NCBI RefSeq assembly: GCF_003217295.1
Contig: NZ_QJTJ01000023.1
Span: forward strand, 1 to 53,838
Reading direction: 5' to 3'
Length of the DNA: 53,838 bases
Source of the DNA: Ureibacillus chungkukjangi
GTDB lineage: Bacteria > Bacillota > Bacilli > Bacillales_A > Planococcaceae
Each line of letters opens with the position of its first letter. Within the stretch, counting starts at the first letter, position 1. The position numbers and the translations under genes were made by a program. The notes beneath the pieces are model-generated. The model was not told where the DNA came from. It saw only the letters and a list, made by a program, of their open reading frames with translations, and ran no database searches. Below are positions 34,531-42,363 of the stretch, piece after piece.

Positions 34531-35139
34531 ATGATTCGAATTGTGATAGCCGAAGATCAAGGAATGTTACTTGGTGCGATGAAATCACTTCTTAATATGG
34601 AAGATGATATGGAAGTAGTCGGGATTGCTAAAAACGGCGAAGAAGCAGTTGAGCTAGTTGATGAACTAAAGCCGGATATTTGTATTATGGATATAGAAAT
34701 GCCGATGAAAACAGGCTTGGATGCTGCAGAAAGCCTGCAGGAAAAATCAGATTGTAAAATCATAATCTTAACCACATTTGCCAGACCTGGCTATTTTGAA
34801 AGAGCGAGAAAAGCTGGTGTACGTGGGTATTTGTTGAAGGATAGTCCCATTGAGGAACTAGTGAACTCTATTCGAGTAATTATGGATGGGCGTCGTATTT
34901 ATGCACCAGAGCTTGTCGACTTTGTATATGAGGATGATAGTGAAAATCCGTTAACAGAGCGCGAAAGTCAGGTGCTAGAGCTGGTTGCGGAGGGAAAAAC
35001 AACGAAGGAAATTGCAGCAGAGCTCTTTTTGTCTGCAGGTACAGTGCGAAATTATATCTCTACAATTTTAGATAAGCTTGGTGTAGGCAATCGAATTGAA
35101 GCCATATCCAGGTTTAAAGAAAAAGGTTGGAATAAATAA
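34531..35139 (+). CDS. desR: Response regulator DesR
   Basis: A NarL-type response regulator of 202 residues. The receiver domain has the phospho-acceptor D54 (IMDIEMP), acid pocket residues in IAEDQG, and the conserved T/K (LTTFARP; YLLKDSP). A LuxR-type helix-turn-helix follows (LTERESQVLELVAEGKTTKEIAAELFLSAGTVRNY). Length and D54 agree with B. subtilis DesR. Phosphorylated DesR activates the desaturase gene upstream. It starts one base after the desK stop, so the two are coupled. AAAGGAAG precedes the ATG. Confidence 0.95.
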   Translation: MIRIVIAEDQGMLLGAMKSLLNMEDDMEVVGIAKNGEEAVELVDELKPDICIMDIEMPMKTGLDAAESLQEKSDCKIIILTTFARPGYFERARKAGVRGYLLKDSPIEELVNSIRVIMDGRRIYAPELVDFVYEDDSENPLTERESQVLELVAEGKTTKEIAAELFLSAGTVRNYISTILDKLGVGNRIEAISRFKEKGWNK

Positions 35140-35186
35140 AAAGGATGCCAAGAAAAGTTGAACTTTTCTTGGCATCCTTTAATTTT
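35140..35186. terminator. Bidirectional terminator between desR and the proline dehydrogenase gene
   Basis: A very strong hairpin, about 18 bp (AAAGGATGCCAAGAAAAG with CTTTTCTTGGCATCCTTT), with A and T runs on both sides; shared by the converging genes. Confidence 0.92.
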
Positions 35187-36164
35187 TTATCTCGATTTTT
35201 TAGTAAGACGACCTAAAACGAATGCAGCTGCAGCTACGCCTAGAACCGTGTTTGTTTTCTTAGTGAAAACTTGTTTTGTTACTAGGTTAAGGTTTTGTGG
35301 ACGTTCTGCTAAGCGACGCATAAAGTAACCGTACCAATCATCACCAAATGGTACATACGTACAGAAATTATAGCCCTCTTTAGCTAGCTCTAATTGCATT
35401 TCTTTACGGAAGCCATAAAGCATTTGGAATTCAAATTTATCGTTAGGGATATTATGATCCTTCACGAATTGTTTTACGTGGTTAATTATATTATGGTCAT
35501 GTGTTGCGATTGAAGTGAATTTACCATTTAATAAATGATATTCGATTAACTCGATGAAGTTTAAATCGATATCGTTTTTATCTTGGTAAGCAACCTCTGG
35601 TGACTCTTTATAAGCCCCTTTTACGATACGTAAACGATAGTTTTTATATTTTTCGATATTTTCTTTTGCATTGAAGAAATACGCTTGAATTACAGTACCA
35701 ACATTATCGTACACTTGTGTGATTTTTTCCATCATATCAAAGGACGGTTGAAGGCGGTCATAATCCTCCATATCAAAGTTGACATGGATATTGTATTCAT
35801 GTGCTTTTCCTACGATTTCCATTAGGTTTTCGTAACAAAAATCGAAGTCGATATCTAAACCAAGTTGAGAAGGCTTTAGTGAGACATGGGCATCTACATC
35901 ATTTTCATGGATAGCTTCAATTACAGCAAGGATTCGTTCCTTAGCGTTTGTAGCTTCTGATTTTTCGTAAACAAATTCACCTAGATTATCTACAGTACAA
36001 GAAATACCTTGAGCATTTAGTTCTTTCATGCTTTCGATAACCTCTGGGATGTTCGTACCTGCAACTACACTTTGTGCACCCATTTTTAAACCATATTTCT
36101 GAGCGGCACTGTTTAAGAATTGGTTCTCAGATAAAGTAATGAAAAAATCACGTAATACTGGCAT
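35187..36164 (-). CDS. putB: Proline dehydrogenase with a hydrophobic C-terminal tail
   Basis: A FAD-dependent monofunctional proline dehydrogenase of 325 residues (B. subtilis PutB and FadM are about 300). The TIM barrel shows VSLKPSQLGLD, INFDMED-like VNFDMEDYDRL, RIVKGAYKES, IATHDH and FQMLYGFR, then CTYVPFGDDWYGYFMRRLAERPQN with the proline-binding Arg pair. It oxidises proline to pyrroline-5-carboxylate and passes electrons to quinone. No P5C dehydrogenase or proline permease gene is adjacent. The last ~20 residues (NTVLGVAAAAFVLGRLTKKSR) are a hydrophobic tail that could touch the membrane. GAGG precedes the ATG. Confidence 0.92.
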   Translation of the reverse strand: MPVLRDFFITLSENQFLNSAAQKYGLKMGAQSVVAGTNIPEVIESMKELNAQGISCTVDNLGEFVYEKSEATNAKERILAVIEAIHENDVDAHVSLKPSQLGLDIDFDFCYENLMEIVGKAHEYNIHVNFDMEDYDRLQPSFDMMEKITQVYDNVGTVIQAYFFNAKENIEKYKNYRLRIVKGAYKESPEVAYQDKNDIDLNFIELIEYHLLNGKFTSIATHDHNIINHVKQFVKDHNIPNDKFEFQMLYGFRKEMQLELAKEGYNFCTYVPFGDDWYGYFMRRLAERPQNLNLVTKQVFTKKTNTVLGVAAAAFVLGRLTKKSR

Positions 36165-36346
36165 AATTGGTACCTCATTTCTATTTTTACAATAATTATA
36201 GCATACAGGAAAATAATAATATTAAATTGGGAAAAGTACAAATTTTCTCATTTGTGAAGTCTGAATTTTTTAAAAGAAAAGATTCTATTTAGCAAGATTA
36301 TGAAATTTAATTCAATCTAGAACGAGAACTTCTTAAAGCTCGATAT

Positions 36347-37102
36347 TTAGCTAAGTTTTCGCAGCAATTGCATTCGCTCATTGAATAAGGAAGGGTAGCT
36401 TAAAAAACCGATTAAAATACTAGAGAGAGCAGCGGTAGTAAGTAGCGCGAAAATGATTAGTAGTTGGAACTGAACTGCTTGTACTGGGTCTGCACCGCCT
36501 ATAATTTGTCCGCTCATCATTCCGGGCAATTGAACAAGCCCGATTGTCTTTTGACTTTCTATAGTAGGAATCATACTAGCCCGTATAGCGTTTTTTAATT
36601 GCCCATGAATTGCTTGCTTTGGTGTACCACCCAGGGACAAAATAAGCTCGATTTGATCGTGGCTTGACTCGATTTCTGCTGTAAAACGGTTTAAGAACAG
36701 GATGGAGAGTACCATCGAATTACCGATTAACATACCGCTTATTGGGATGATGTATTGGGCTGTTGCTGGTACTATTTTGAAGCCTAAAAGTATGGCTTGT
36801 GTAACAACCTCTATAATAACGAGGGTAACTGCAATCTTCCAAGTGATGCCTTTAATAGCTTGTCCCTTTTTTCGAGCGTTTAACGTAGCAGTTAGAATCA
36901 TTAATGAAATCATTAACAAAATATAGATAAAGCTTTCTGCGTTAAAAACAAACTTTAATACATATCCTACTGCAAGTAATTGAACAATGGAACGAATTGT
37001 TGCAATGATTGTATCTTTCTCTAAATCTAACTTTAATGCTTTGGATAGGATAAGTGGAAATAAGACAAAAACTAATGCTAAAGAGAGAGTTGTATAAGTC
37101 AT
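36347..37102 (-). CDS. fetB: FetB-like ABC permease (UPF0014 family)
   Basis: A 251-residue membrane protein with about seven helices, of the UPF0014/FetB family (LQLLAVGYVLKFVF-like RSIVQLLAVGYVLKF; IPISGMLIGNSMVLSILFLNRF; ELILSLGGTPKQAI; GLVQLPGMMSGQIIGGADPVQAV). E. coli FetAB exports iron and protects against peroxide. Plant relatives (STAR2/ALS3) move UDP-glucose, so the substrate is not certain. The coding region overlaps the ATPase gene by 4 nt, making a two-gene ABC exporter. Confidence 0.88.
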   Translation of the reverse strand: MTYTTLSLALVFVLFPLILSKALKLDLEKDTIIATIRSIVQLLAVGYVLKFVFNAESFIYILLMISLMILTATLNARKKGQAIKGITWKIAVTLVIIEVVTQAILLGFKIVPATAQYIIPISGMLIGNSMVLSILFLNRFTAEIESSHDQIELILSLGGTPKQAIHGQLKNAIRASMIPTIESQKTIGLVQLPGMMSGQIIGGADPVQAVQFQLLIIFALLTTAALSSILIGFLSYPSLFNERMQLLRKLS

Positions 37103-37833
37103 TTTTCCAATACCCCATTCGTAAATCGTTGAACCATTTCATTACTTGAAGTACTTAGAATATCACTCTCGCCACTTTCTAATAATTGACCGTCCATTAA
37201 GATCCATGTAAAGTGACCGATTTTTTTTGCTTGTTCAATATTATGTGTAATCCAAACGATTGTTACCTTGGATTCTTTGTTGATTTTTAAAATAAGCTTT
37301 TCAATGTCGCTGGCAGAAGTAGGGTCGAGCGCTGATGTGATTTCATCAAGTAGAAGGATTTTAGGTTTATTTACTAGTGTGCGCGCAATTGCTACCTTTT
37401 GCTTTTGTCCTCCCGACAATTCCTCTGCTTGACGATATAAAAAAGTATGCTCAAGTCCTACAACTTCTAAAAATAAAATCGCTTCTTTTTCAGTTAATTT
37501 TTTCTGCTGCAGCGCAAATGGAAGAGCGATATTATCAAACACTGTCCCGCGAATAATAGGTGCGTTTTGAAGAACGATTCCTATGTTTTTTCGGAGAGTG
37601 GTAGGCTTGATTGAAAAGAGAGGGGTAGAATCTATAAATAGCTCTCCTGAACTTGGTGAAATAAGACCGTTGCACATTTTTAATAGTGTGGTTTTTCCGG
37701 CTCCAGAAGGACCTACAAGGGTAGTGATCTTCTCTTTATAAAATGAACCGTTAATAGTATTTAGTATGGATATTCCATCGACTTCATAAGAGACATTTTC
37801 AAATCTAATAGCTGTAGCGTTTGTTTGTTTCAT
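37099..37833 (-). CDS. fetA: FetA-like ABC transporter ATPase
   Basis: A 244-residue ABC ATPase. Walker A is GPSGAGKTT, the Q-loop is IVLQNAPI, the signature is LSGGQKQKVAIAR, Walker B is ILLLDEITSALD and the switch His is in WITHNIEQA. It partners the UPF0014 permease whose gene overlaps it, together a FetAB-like exporter, possibly for iron. AGGAG precedes the ATG. A TATAAT-like -10 lies about 30-40 nt upstream, and the terminator of a minus-strand transcript lies just before that. Confidence 0.88.
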   Translation of the reverse strand: MKQTNATAIRFENVSYEVDGISILNTINGSFYKEKITTLVGPSGAGKTTLLKMCNGLISPSSGELFIDSTPLFSIKPTTLRKNIGIVLQNAPIIRGTVFDNIALPFALQQKKLTEKEAILFLEVVGLEHTFLYRQAEELSGGQKQKVAIARTLVNKPKILLLDEITSALDPTSASDIEKLILKINKESKVTIVWITHNIEQAKKIGHFTWILMDGQLLESGESDILSTSSNEMVQRFTNGVLEK

Positions 37834-37920
37834 GGTTTTTCTCCTAATGTGTAAAGCTTAGCAATATTATAACGCTGGTTTTGAGTTTGATAAAATAGGT
37901 TTCTTTTTATTTTTAGCGTC

Positions 37921-38127
37921 AAAAAAAAGCTAACTCGTAAGATTTGGGGGCACGAGTTAGCTAAAAGGTATTGATAACTAGCTTGCTAAGGGGAACAAGT
38001 CTAGTAATCGACAATAGGAGAAAAGAAAGACTTTCCTTGAAGTTAATTGTTAAGAAGTAATCTCATTGAAATTATAAAAGAAGTTTCTGGATTGTATTCT
38101 TAGCTCAATTAGCTTCGTGTTACTATA
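37921..38127 (-). ncRNA. Candidate small non-coding RNA between fetA and pncB
   Basis: On the minus strand a good SigA promoter is followed after about 205 nt by a strong intrinsic terminator (arms 37928-37938 and 37952-37962, perfect 11 bp AGCTAACTCGT/ACGAGTTAGCT, eight-T tail). No plausible gene lies between; the longest ATG frame seen is seven codons. The 5' and 3' regions can pair partly (GCTAAG near 38098 with CTTAGC near 37984, plus flanking short helices). C-rich single-stranded patches occur: CCCCC in the terminator loop and CCCC near 37990. C-rich loops are typical of Gram-positive antisense regulators. The family is not recognised; a 6S-like fold was considered but not established. 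Confidence 0.5.
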
Positions 38128-38133
38128 TCTAAC

Positions 38134-38162
38134 ATATTAATCTGAATTAGCAAAAAAATCAA
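38134..38162 (-). promoter_or_regulatory. SigA promoter of the candidate small RNA
   Basis: Reading the minus strand: TTGATT (38162-38157), exactly 17 nt, TAATAT (38139-38134). Start expected near 38127. Confidence 0.55.
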
Positions 38163-38415
38163 TAGGTTTTAAAAAATTTGCGTTAGGTTTTCTTACGTAT
38201 TTAGAGATTGATAGTAAATATCAGAATTTATTTATCATGTAAACGCTATATTTTGGAATTAATGATTTGTTTTTCTTTTATGAACTTGTAAAATTGATGA
38301 TAATGATGTTATGAAATGTGACATATCTCTATCTGGTGTTCAAAAAAAGAGGTAAAATTGAAAGTATAGTTGCTGAAGGAACTATCGGTTGTAGATTTAA
38401 GGAAAAGTGAAGCGT

Positions 38416-38453
38416 CTCCAGGAAGGGCCAACTTTGGTTGATTCCGAGTTTTT
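38416..38453 (+). promoter_or_regulatory. Hairpin with T run upstream of pncB
   Basis: The 682-bp gap before pncB also holds, on the plus strand, a small hairpin (ATAGTT/AACTAT, 38366-38385). It is followed by an imperfect stem (CTC.GGAA...CCA with TGG...TTCC.GAG) ending in five T. It could be an attenuator or a weak terminator of a short plus-strand RNA. The rest of the gap (about 38163-38340) is AT-rich with nothing I can name. Confidence 0.35.
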
Positions 38454-38515
38454 CTAATTTATTGTTAAATAGTGTATACTATGACTAATTATGAAACTGG
38501 AAGAAGGGGCATCAT

Positions 38516-39988
38516 ATGAAATCGAATTATGCTGACGATAGCTTAACTTTACACACGGATTTATATCAAATCAATATGGCAGAGAGCTATTGGGCGGATG
38601 GCGTCCACAATCGAAAAGCTGTTTTTGAATTATATTTTAGAAAGCTACCTTTTGGAAACGGATATGCAGTGTTTGCTGGATTGGAAAGAATTCTGCAATA
38701 CTTAAAGGATTTTCGTTTTTCGGAAAGTGACATTGCATTTTTATCAGAAGAACTAGGCTATAAAGATGATTTTATTGCCTACTTAAAAAATCTAACCTTC
38801 ACTGGATCTGTTTATTCTGTGAAAGAAGGGGAACTTGTATTTGCAAATGAGCCTCTTTTAAGAATTGAAGCGCCGCTTGTAGAAGCGCAGTTAATAGAAA
38901 CGGCCCTTTTAAATATTGTGAATTATCAAACCTTGATTGCGACAAAAGCAAGTCGTATTAAGCAAATTATTAAAAATGAAGGTTCAGCAGAATTTGGCTC
39001 GCGTAGAGCGCAGGAAATGGATGCGGCTATTTGGGGTTCTAGAGCGGCAATAATTGGTGGCTTTGATTCTACATCAAATGTTCGTGCAGGGAAGCTTTTT
39101 AATATACCTGTTTCTGGAACACATGCACATGCAATGGTACAAGCGTATCGTAATGAGTATGAGGCGTTCCATTCTTATGCAAAGCGACATAAGGATTGTG
39201 TATTTTTAGTGGATACTTATAACACCTTGAAATCAGGTGTGCCAAATGCGATTCGTGTTGCAAAGGAATTAGGCGACAAAATTAATTTTGTTGGCATTCG
39301 ATTAGATAGTGGAGACATCGCTTTTCTATCGAAGGAAGCAAGGCGTATGTTAGATGAAGCAGGCTTTACAGATGCCAAAATTATTGTATCGAATGATTTA
39401 GATGAATATACAATTTTAAATTTAAAAGCACAGGGTGCAAAGGTAGATTCTTGGGGAATTGGTACAAAGCTGATTACTGCGTATGATCAACCTGCATTAG
39501 GTGCTGTCTATAAATTGGTTTCCATTGAAAATGAAGCAGGTGAAATGGAAGATACTATTAAAATTACTGCAAATGCAGAAAAAGTTTCTACACCTGGTTT
39601 GAAGAAGGTTTATCGAATTATTAATAGAGAAAATGGAAAAGCAGAAGGCGATTATATTGTAATGGCTGATGAAAATCCTCAAGTTCAGGAACGCATTAAA
39701 ATGTTCCATCCTGTGCATACATTTATCTCGAAATTTGTGACGAATTTTGATGCAAAGGAAATGCATGTAAAAGTAGTGAGTGAAGGGAAGGTAATTTATA
39801 ATAGTCCTTCCGTTTGGGAAATGAAGCAGTATGCATTAGAAAATTTAGAGCTATTATGGGATGAATACAAGCGTTCCATGAATCCAGAAGAGTATCCGGT
39901 TGACCTAAGTAAAAAATGTTGGGATAACAAAATGCGCAACATTGAAGAGGTTCGTAATATGGTTCATGATATCGAAGAAAATCTCTAA
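38516..39988 (+). CDS. pncB: Nicotinate phosphoribosyltransferase PncB
   Basis: A 490-residue enzyme that makes nicotinate mononucleotide from nicotinate and PRPP with ATP support, the first step of NAD salvage. The N-terminal TDLYQINMAESYW, FELYFRKLPFGNGYAVFAGLE, the active-site EFGSRRAQEMDAAIWGSRAAI (the phospho-His region GTHAHAMVQ follows) and the PRPP-binding VGIRLDSGDIAFLSKEAR are all visible. AAGGGG lies upstream of the ATG. nadE follows after 14 bp, so the two ends of the salvage route share a transcript. The leader is long and contains hairpins. Confidence 0.95.
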   Translation: MKSNYADDSLTLHTDLYQINMAESYWADGVHNRKAVFELYFRKLPFGNGYAVFAGLERILQYLKDFRFSESDIAFLSEELGYKDDFIAYLKNLTFTGSVYSVKEGELVFANEPLLRIEAPLVEAQLIETALLNIVNYQTLIATKASRIKQIIKNEGSAEFGSRRAQEMDAAIWGSRAAIIGGFDSTSNVRAGKLFNIPVSGTHAHAMVQAYRNEYEAFHSYAKRHKDCVFLVDTYNTLKSGVPNAIRVAKELGDKINFVGIRLDSGDIAFLSKEARRMLDEAGFTDAKIIVSNDLDEYTILNLKAQGAKVDSWGIGTKLITAYDQPALGAVYKLVSIENEAGEMEDTIKITANAEKVSTPGLKKVYRIINRENGKAEGDYIVMADENPQVQERIKMFHPVHTFISKFVTNFDAKEMHVKVVSEGKVIYNSPSVWEMKQYALENLELLWDEYKRSMNPEEYPVDLSKKCWDNKMRNIEEVRNMVHDIEENL

Positions 39989-40002
39989 AGGAGTGATTTT
40001 TC

Positions 40003-40830
40003 ATGCAAGAATTGCAAAAACAAATTATTGAAGAGTTAAAGGTATTGCCGGAGATTAATCCACAAGAGGAAGTACGTAAATCCGTAGACTTTTTAAAGGC
40101 GTATGCAAAAAAGCATTCGTTTGTGAAAAGCTATGTGATTGGAGTAAGTGGAGGTCAGGACTCAACTTTAACTGGAAAGCTTATTCAGCTCGCTGTTGAC
40201 GAGCTGAATGAAGAAGCTGGCGAAGAGAAATACTCCACAATTGCTGTCCGTTTACCTTATGGAGTGCAGGCTGACGAGGCGGATTGTCAGGATGCTCTAG
40301 CTTTCATTCAACCTACAAAATCGCTTGAAGTAAATATCAAAGCGGCGGTTGATGCAAGTGTAGCTTCCTTAGAAGCAGCTGGAATTACTTTGAGTGATTT
40401 TGCAAAAGGAAATGAGAAGGCTCGTGAACGTATGAAGGTGCAATATTCGATTGCAGCCATGAATAATGGAGTGGTTGTTGGTACAGACCATGCAGCTGAG
40501 GCTATAACAGGCTTCTATACGAAATATGGTGATGGTGGTGTCGATTTAACGCCGATTTTCCGCTTAAACAAACGCCAAGGTAAGCAGATTTTAGCTCATT
40601 TAGGCTGTCCTGCACACCTTTACTTAAAAACGCCAACTGCTGATTTAGAGGAAGATCGACCAGCATTGCCAGATGAAACTGCATTAGGTGTAACATATGA
40701 TGTTTTGGATGATTATTTAGAGGGTAAAGAAGTACCGGATGATGTAAGAAATATCATTGAAGGGCATTATTTAAAAACTCAGCATAAACGTCATATGCCG
40801 ATTACAATTTTTGATGAGTTTTGGAAATAG
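40003..40830 (+). CDS. nadE: NH3-dependent NAD+ synthetase NadE
   Basis: A 275-residue ATP-pyrophosphatase that amidates deamido-NAD to NAD. The adenylation P-loop SGGQDS is at residues 49-54. Other conserved parts are [55 protein letters not shown] and [16 protein letters not shown]. It has no glutaminase domain, so it uses free ammonia. It lies 14 bp after pncB with AAAGGAG upstream, forming an NAD salvage operon. Confidence 0.96.
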   Translation: MQELQKQIIEELKVLPEINPQEEVRKSVDFLKAYAKKHSFVKSYVIGVSGGQDSTLTGKLIQLAVDELNEEAGEEKYSTIAVRLPYGVQADEADCQDALAFIQPTKSLEVNIKAAVDASVASLEAAGITLSDFAKGNEKARERMKVQYSIAAMNNGVVVGTDHAAEAITGFYTKYGDGGVDLTPIFRLNKRQGKQILAHLGCPAHLYLKTPTADLEEDRPALPDETALGVTYDVLDDYLEGKEVPDDVRNIIEGHYLKTQHKRHMPITIFDEFWK

Positions 40831-40887
40831 TAAATGACTAAGTGAAATTATTCTCATACTATATCTAACAAAAGGAGGTAAGTGTGA

Positions 40888-41229
40888 ATGCGGACTACTC
40901 GTGTATTAGCTGGTCAGGATAGTATTTTTAGAAACTCGAGGCAATATTTGCATTCGAATGAACAGGTTTTTCGTGTAATGCAAGAAGGTGAGCTTAGCCA
41001 GTATACTGGTGGGCAAAGAAATCGAAGAAGAAGAAAGCAAAGAGAAAAAAGTGCTTCATCAAAAAGAGTTGTACTAAAAACGAATGTGAAAAGTATAGCT
41101 ATAAATGGGCTGCATTTTGATGCTATGTCAATTTCCTCGTTGCAAAATCGTTTGAAAAAGCATATTGAGCGAATAGAAAATGCTAGAAAACAAGTAACTT
41201 GCATTCATGCTTACCGCTCATCCATTTAA
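40888..41229 (+). CDS. Small basic protein, unknown function
   Basis: A 113-residue protein that I do not recognise. It is rich in Arg/Lys, with a strongly basic stretch near the middle (GGQRNRRRRKQREKSASSKR, about 42-61) and a C-terminal amphipathic helix (SLQNRLKKHIERIENARKQ). There is no signal or membrane segment. It lies 57 bp after nadE in the same direction with an excellent ribosome site (AAAGGAGG), and a terminator follows, so it is probably the third gene of the NAD salvage unit. The basic patch suggests nucleic acid binding, but that is only a guess. Confidence 0.6.
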   Translation: MRTTRVLAGQDSIFRNSRQYLHSNEQVFRVMQEGELSQYTGGQRNRRRRKQREKSASSKRVVLKTNVKSIAINGLHFDAMSISSLQNRLKKHIERIENARKQVTCIHAYRSSI

Positions 41230-41238
41230 TAGTAATAG

Positions 41239-41269
41239 TGTCTCAATAGACTATTGAGGCATTTTTTTT
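41239..41269 (+). terminator. Terminator after the small basic protein gene
   Basis: Stem GTCTCAATA/TATTGAGGC with a 3-nt loop and eight T. Confidence 0.9.
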
Positions 41270-41418
41270 GTGTAAATATTTGAAGAGAAAACAGTTCTGT
41301 AAAATTTTAGGTAATTTTTCGGTGGAATTATTGGAATCGTTGCTACTTTTAGTTTATGCTTTATATATAATGTGTGTAAATTCTGACTATTTTTAGAAAT
41401 TTTGGAGGATTGGTACTA

Positions 41419-42363
41419 GTGCATAGACAAGTTAAGGCGATAATAGAGAATATAGAAAAAGTAATGATAGGAAAGCGTGATGTAGCTGAGCTCAGTGTAG
41501 TTGCACTGCTGTCGGGAGGGCACGTTTTACTTGAGGATGTACCAGGTGTCGGAAAGACGATGATGGTAAAAGCGTTAGCTAAATCAGTAAGCGCGGAGTT
41601 TAAACGTATTCAATTTACACCTGATTTACTTCCGTCGGATGTGATTGGTGTTTCGATCTATAATCCGAAAACCCTCCAGTTCGAATTTCGACCAGGACCT
41701 ATCATAGGAAACATAATTTTAGCAGATGAAATAAATCGTACCTCTCCAAAAACTCAATCAGCTCTTCTGGAAAGTATGGAGGAAGCTTCTGTAACGATTG
41801 AAGGGGAAACTCTGCAAATTAAAAAGCCGTTTTTTGTAATGGCGACACAAAATCCAATTGAATATGAAGGTACATATCCATTACCGGAAGCCCAATTAGA
41901 TCGCTTTTTACTAAAGATAAAAATGGGCTACCCTTCCGCGCAAGATGAGGTGGAAGTATTACGTCGCGCTGCGAATTCTGAACCGATTGTTAATTTGTCA
42001 CCGGTTATTTCCCTTGAGGAGCTTTTAGAGCTTCAAGAGGAAGTGAGAAGTGTATATATTGAAGACTCCATTAAGAGCTACATTGTTCAGCTTGCTAGAG
42101 CAACTAGAAATGTGAGTGAAGTGTATTTAGGTGTAAGTCCACGTGCATCTATCGCCTTGATGAAGGCAGCGCAAGCCTATGCAAAAATGCAGGATCGTGA
42201 CTATGTGAAGCCAGATGATGTACAGTATCTAGCTCCATTTGTATTTGGCCATCGTATTATCTTAAAGCCAGAAGCAAGATATGAAGGTGTAACAACAGAG
42301 GATATAGTCAATCGAATCATCAATAAGTCAGTTATCCCGATTAAAAGGTATGCTGAGCAATGA
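41419..42363 (+). CDS. yeaC: MoxR-family AAA+ ATPase
   Basis: A 314-residue MoxR chaperone-like ATPase. Walker A is VPGVGKTMM (about 41-49), Walker B is IILADEINRTSPKTQSALLESM, sensor 1 is FVMATQNPIEYEGTYPLPEAQLDRF, and the C-terminal lid carries GVSPRASIALMKAAQA. MoxR proteins pair with DUF58 and transglutaminase-domain proteins, and these follow here with 4-nt overlaps, matching yeaC-yeaD-yebA of B. subtilis upstream of guaA. The start is taken as the GTG at 41419, 10 nt after GGAGG; a TTG at 41410 is too close to it. Confidence 0.93.
   Translation: MHRQVKAIIENIEKVMIGKRDVAELSVVALLSGGHVLLEDVPGVGKTMMVKALAKSVSAEFKRIQFTPDLLPSDVIGVSIYNPKTLQFEFRPGPIIGNIILADEINRTSPKTQSALLESMEEASVTIEGETLQIKKPFFVMATQNPIEYEGTYPLPEAQLDRFLLKIKMGYPSAQDEVEVLRRAANSEPIVNLSPVISLEELLELQEEVRSVYIEDSIKSYIVQLARATRNVSEVYLGVSPRASIALMKAAQAYAKMQDRDYVKPDDVQYLAPFVFGHRIILKPEARYEGVTTEDIVNRIINKSVIPIKRYAEQ

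Noticed and set aside
37921-38127. 6S RNA at the fetA-pncB gap
   Set aside because: Length and partial end pairing fit, but I could not see the central bubble and closing helices clearly, and the gene context is not that of known 6S genes. Kept only as an unnamed sRNA candidate.
38298-38312. Fur-box-like TGATAAT half site in the pncB leader
   Set aside because: The left half matches the Fur consensus, but the right half matches only about 3 of 7 positions, and the site is far from the FetAB-like genes' promoter.
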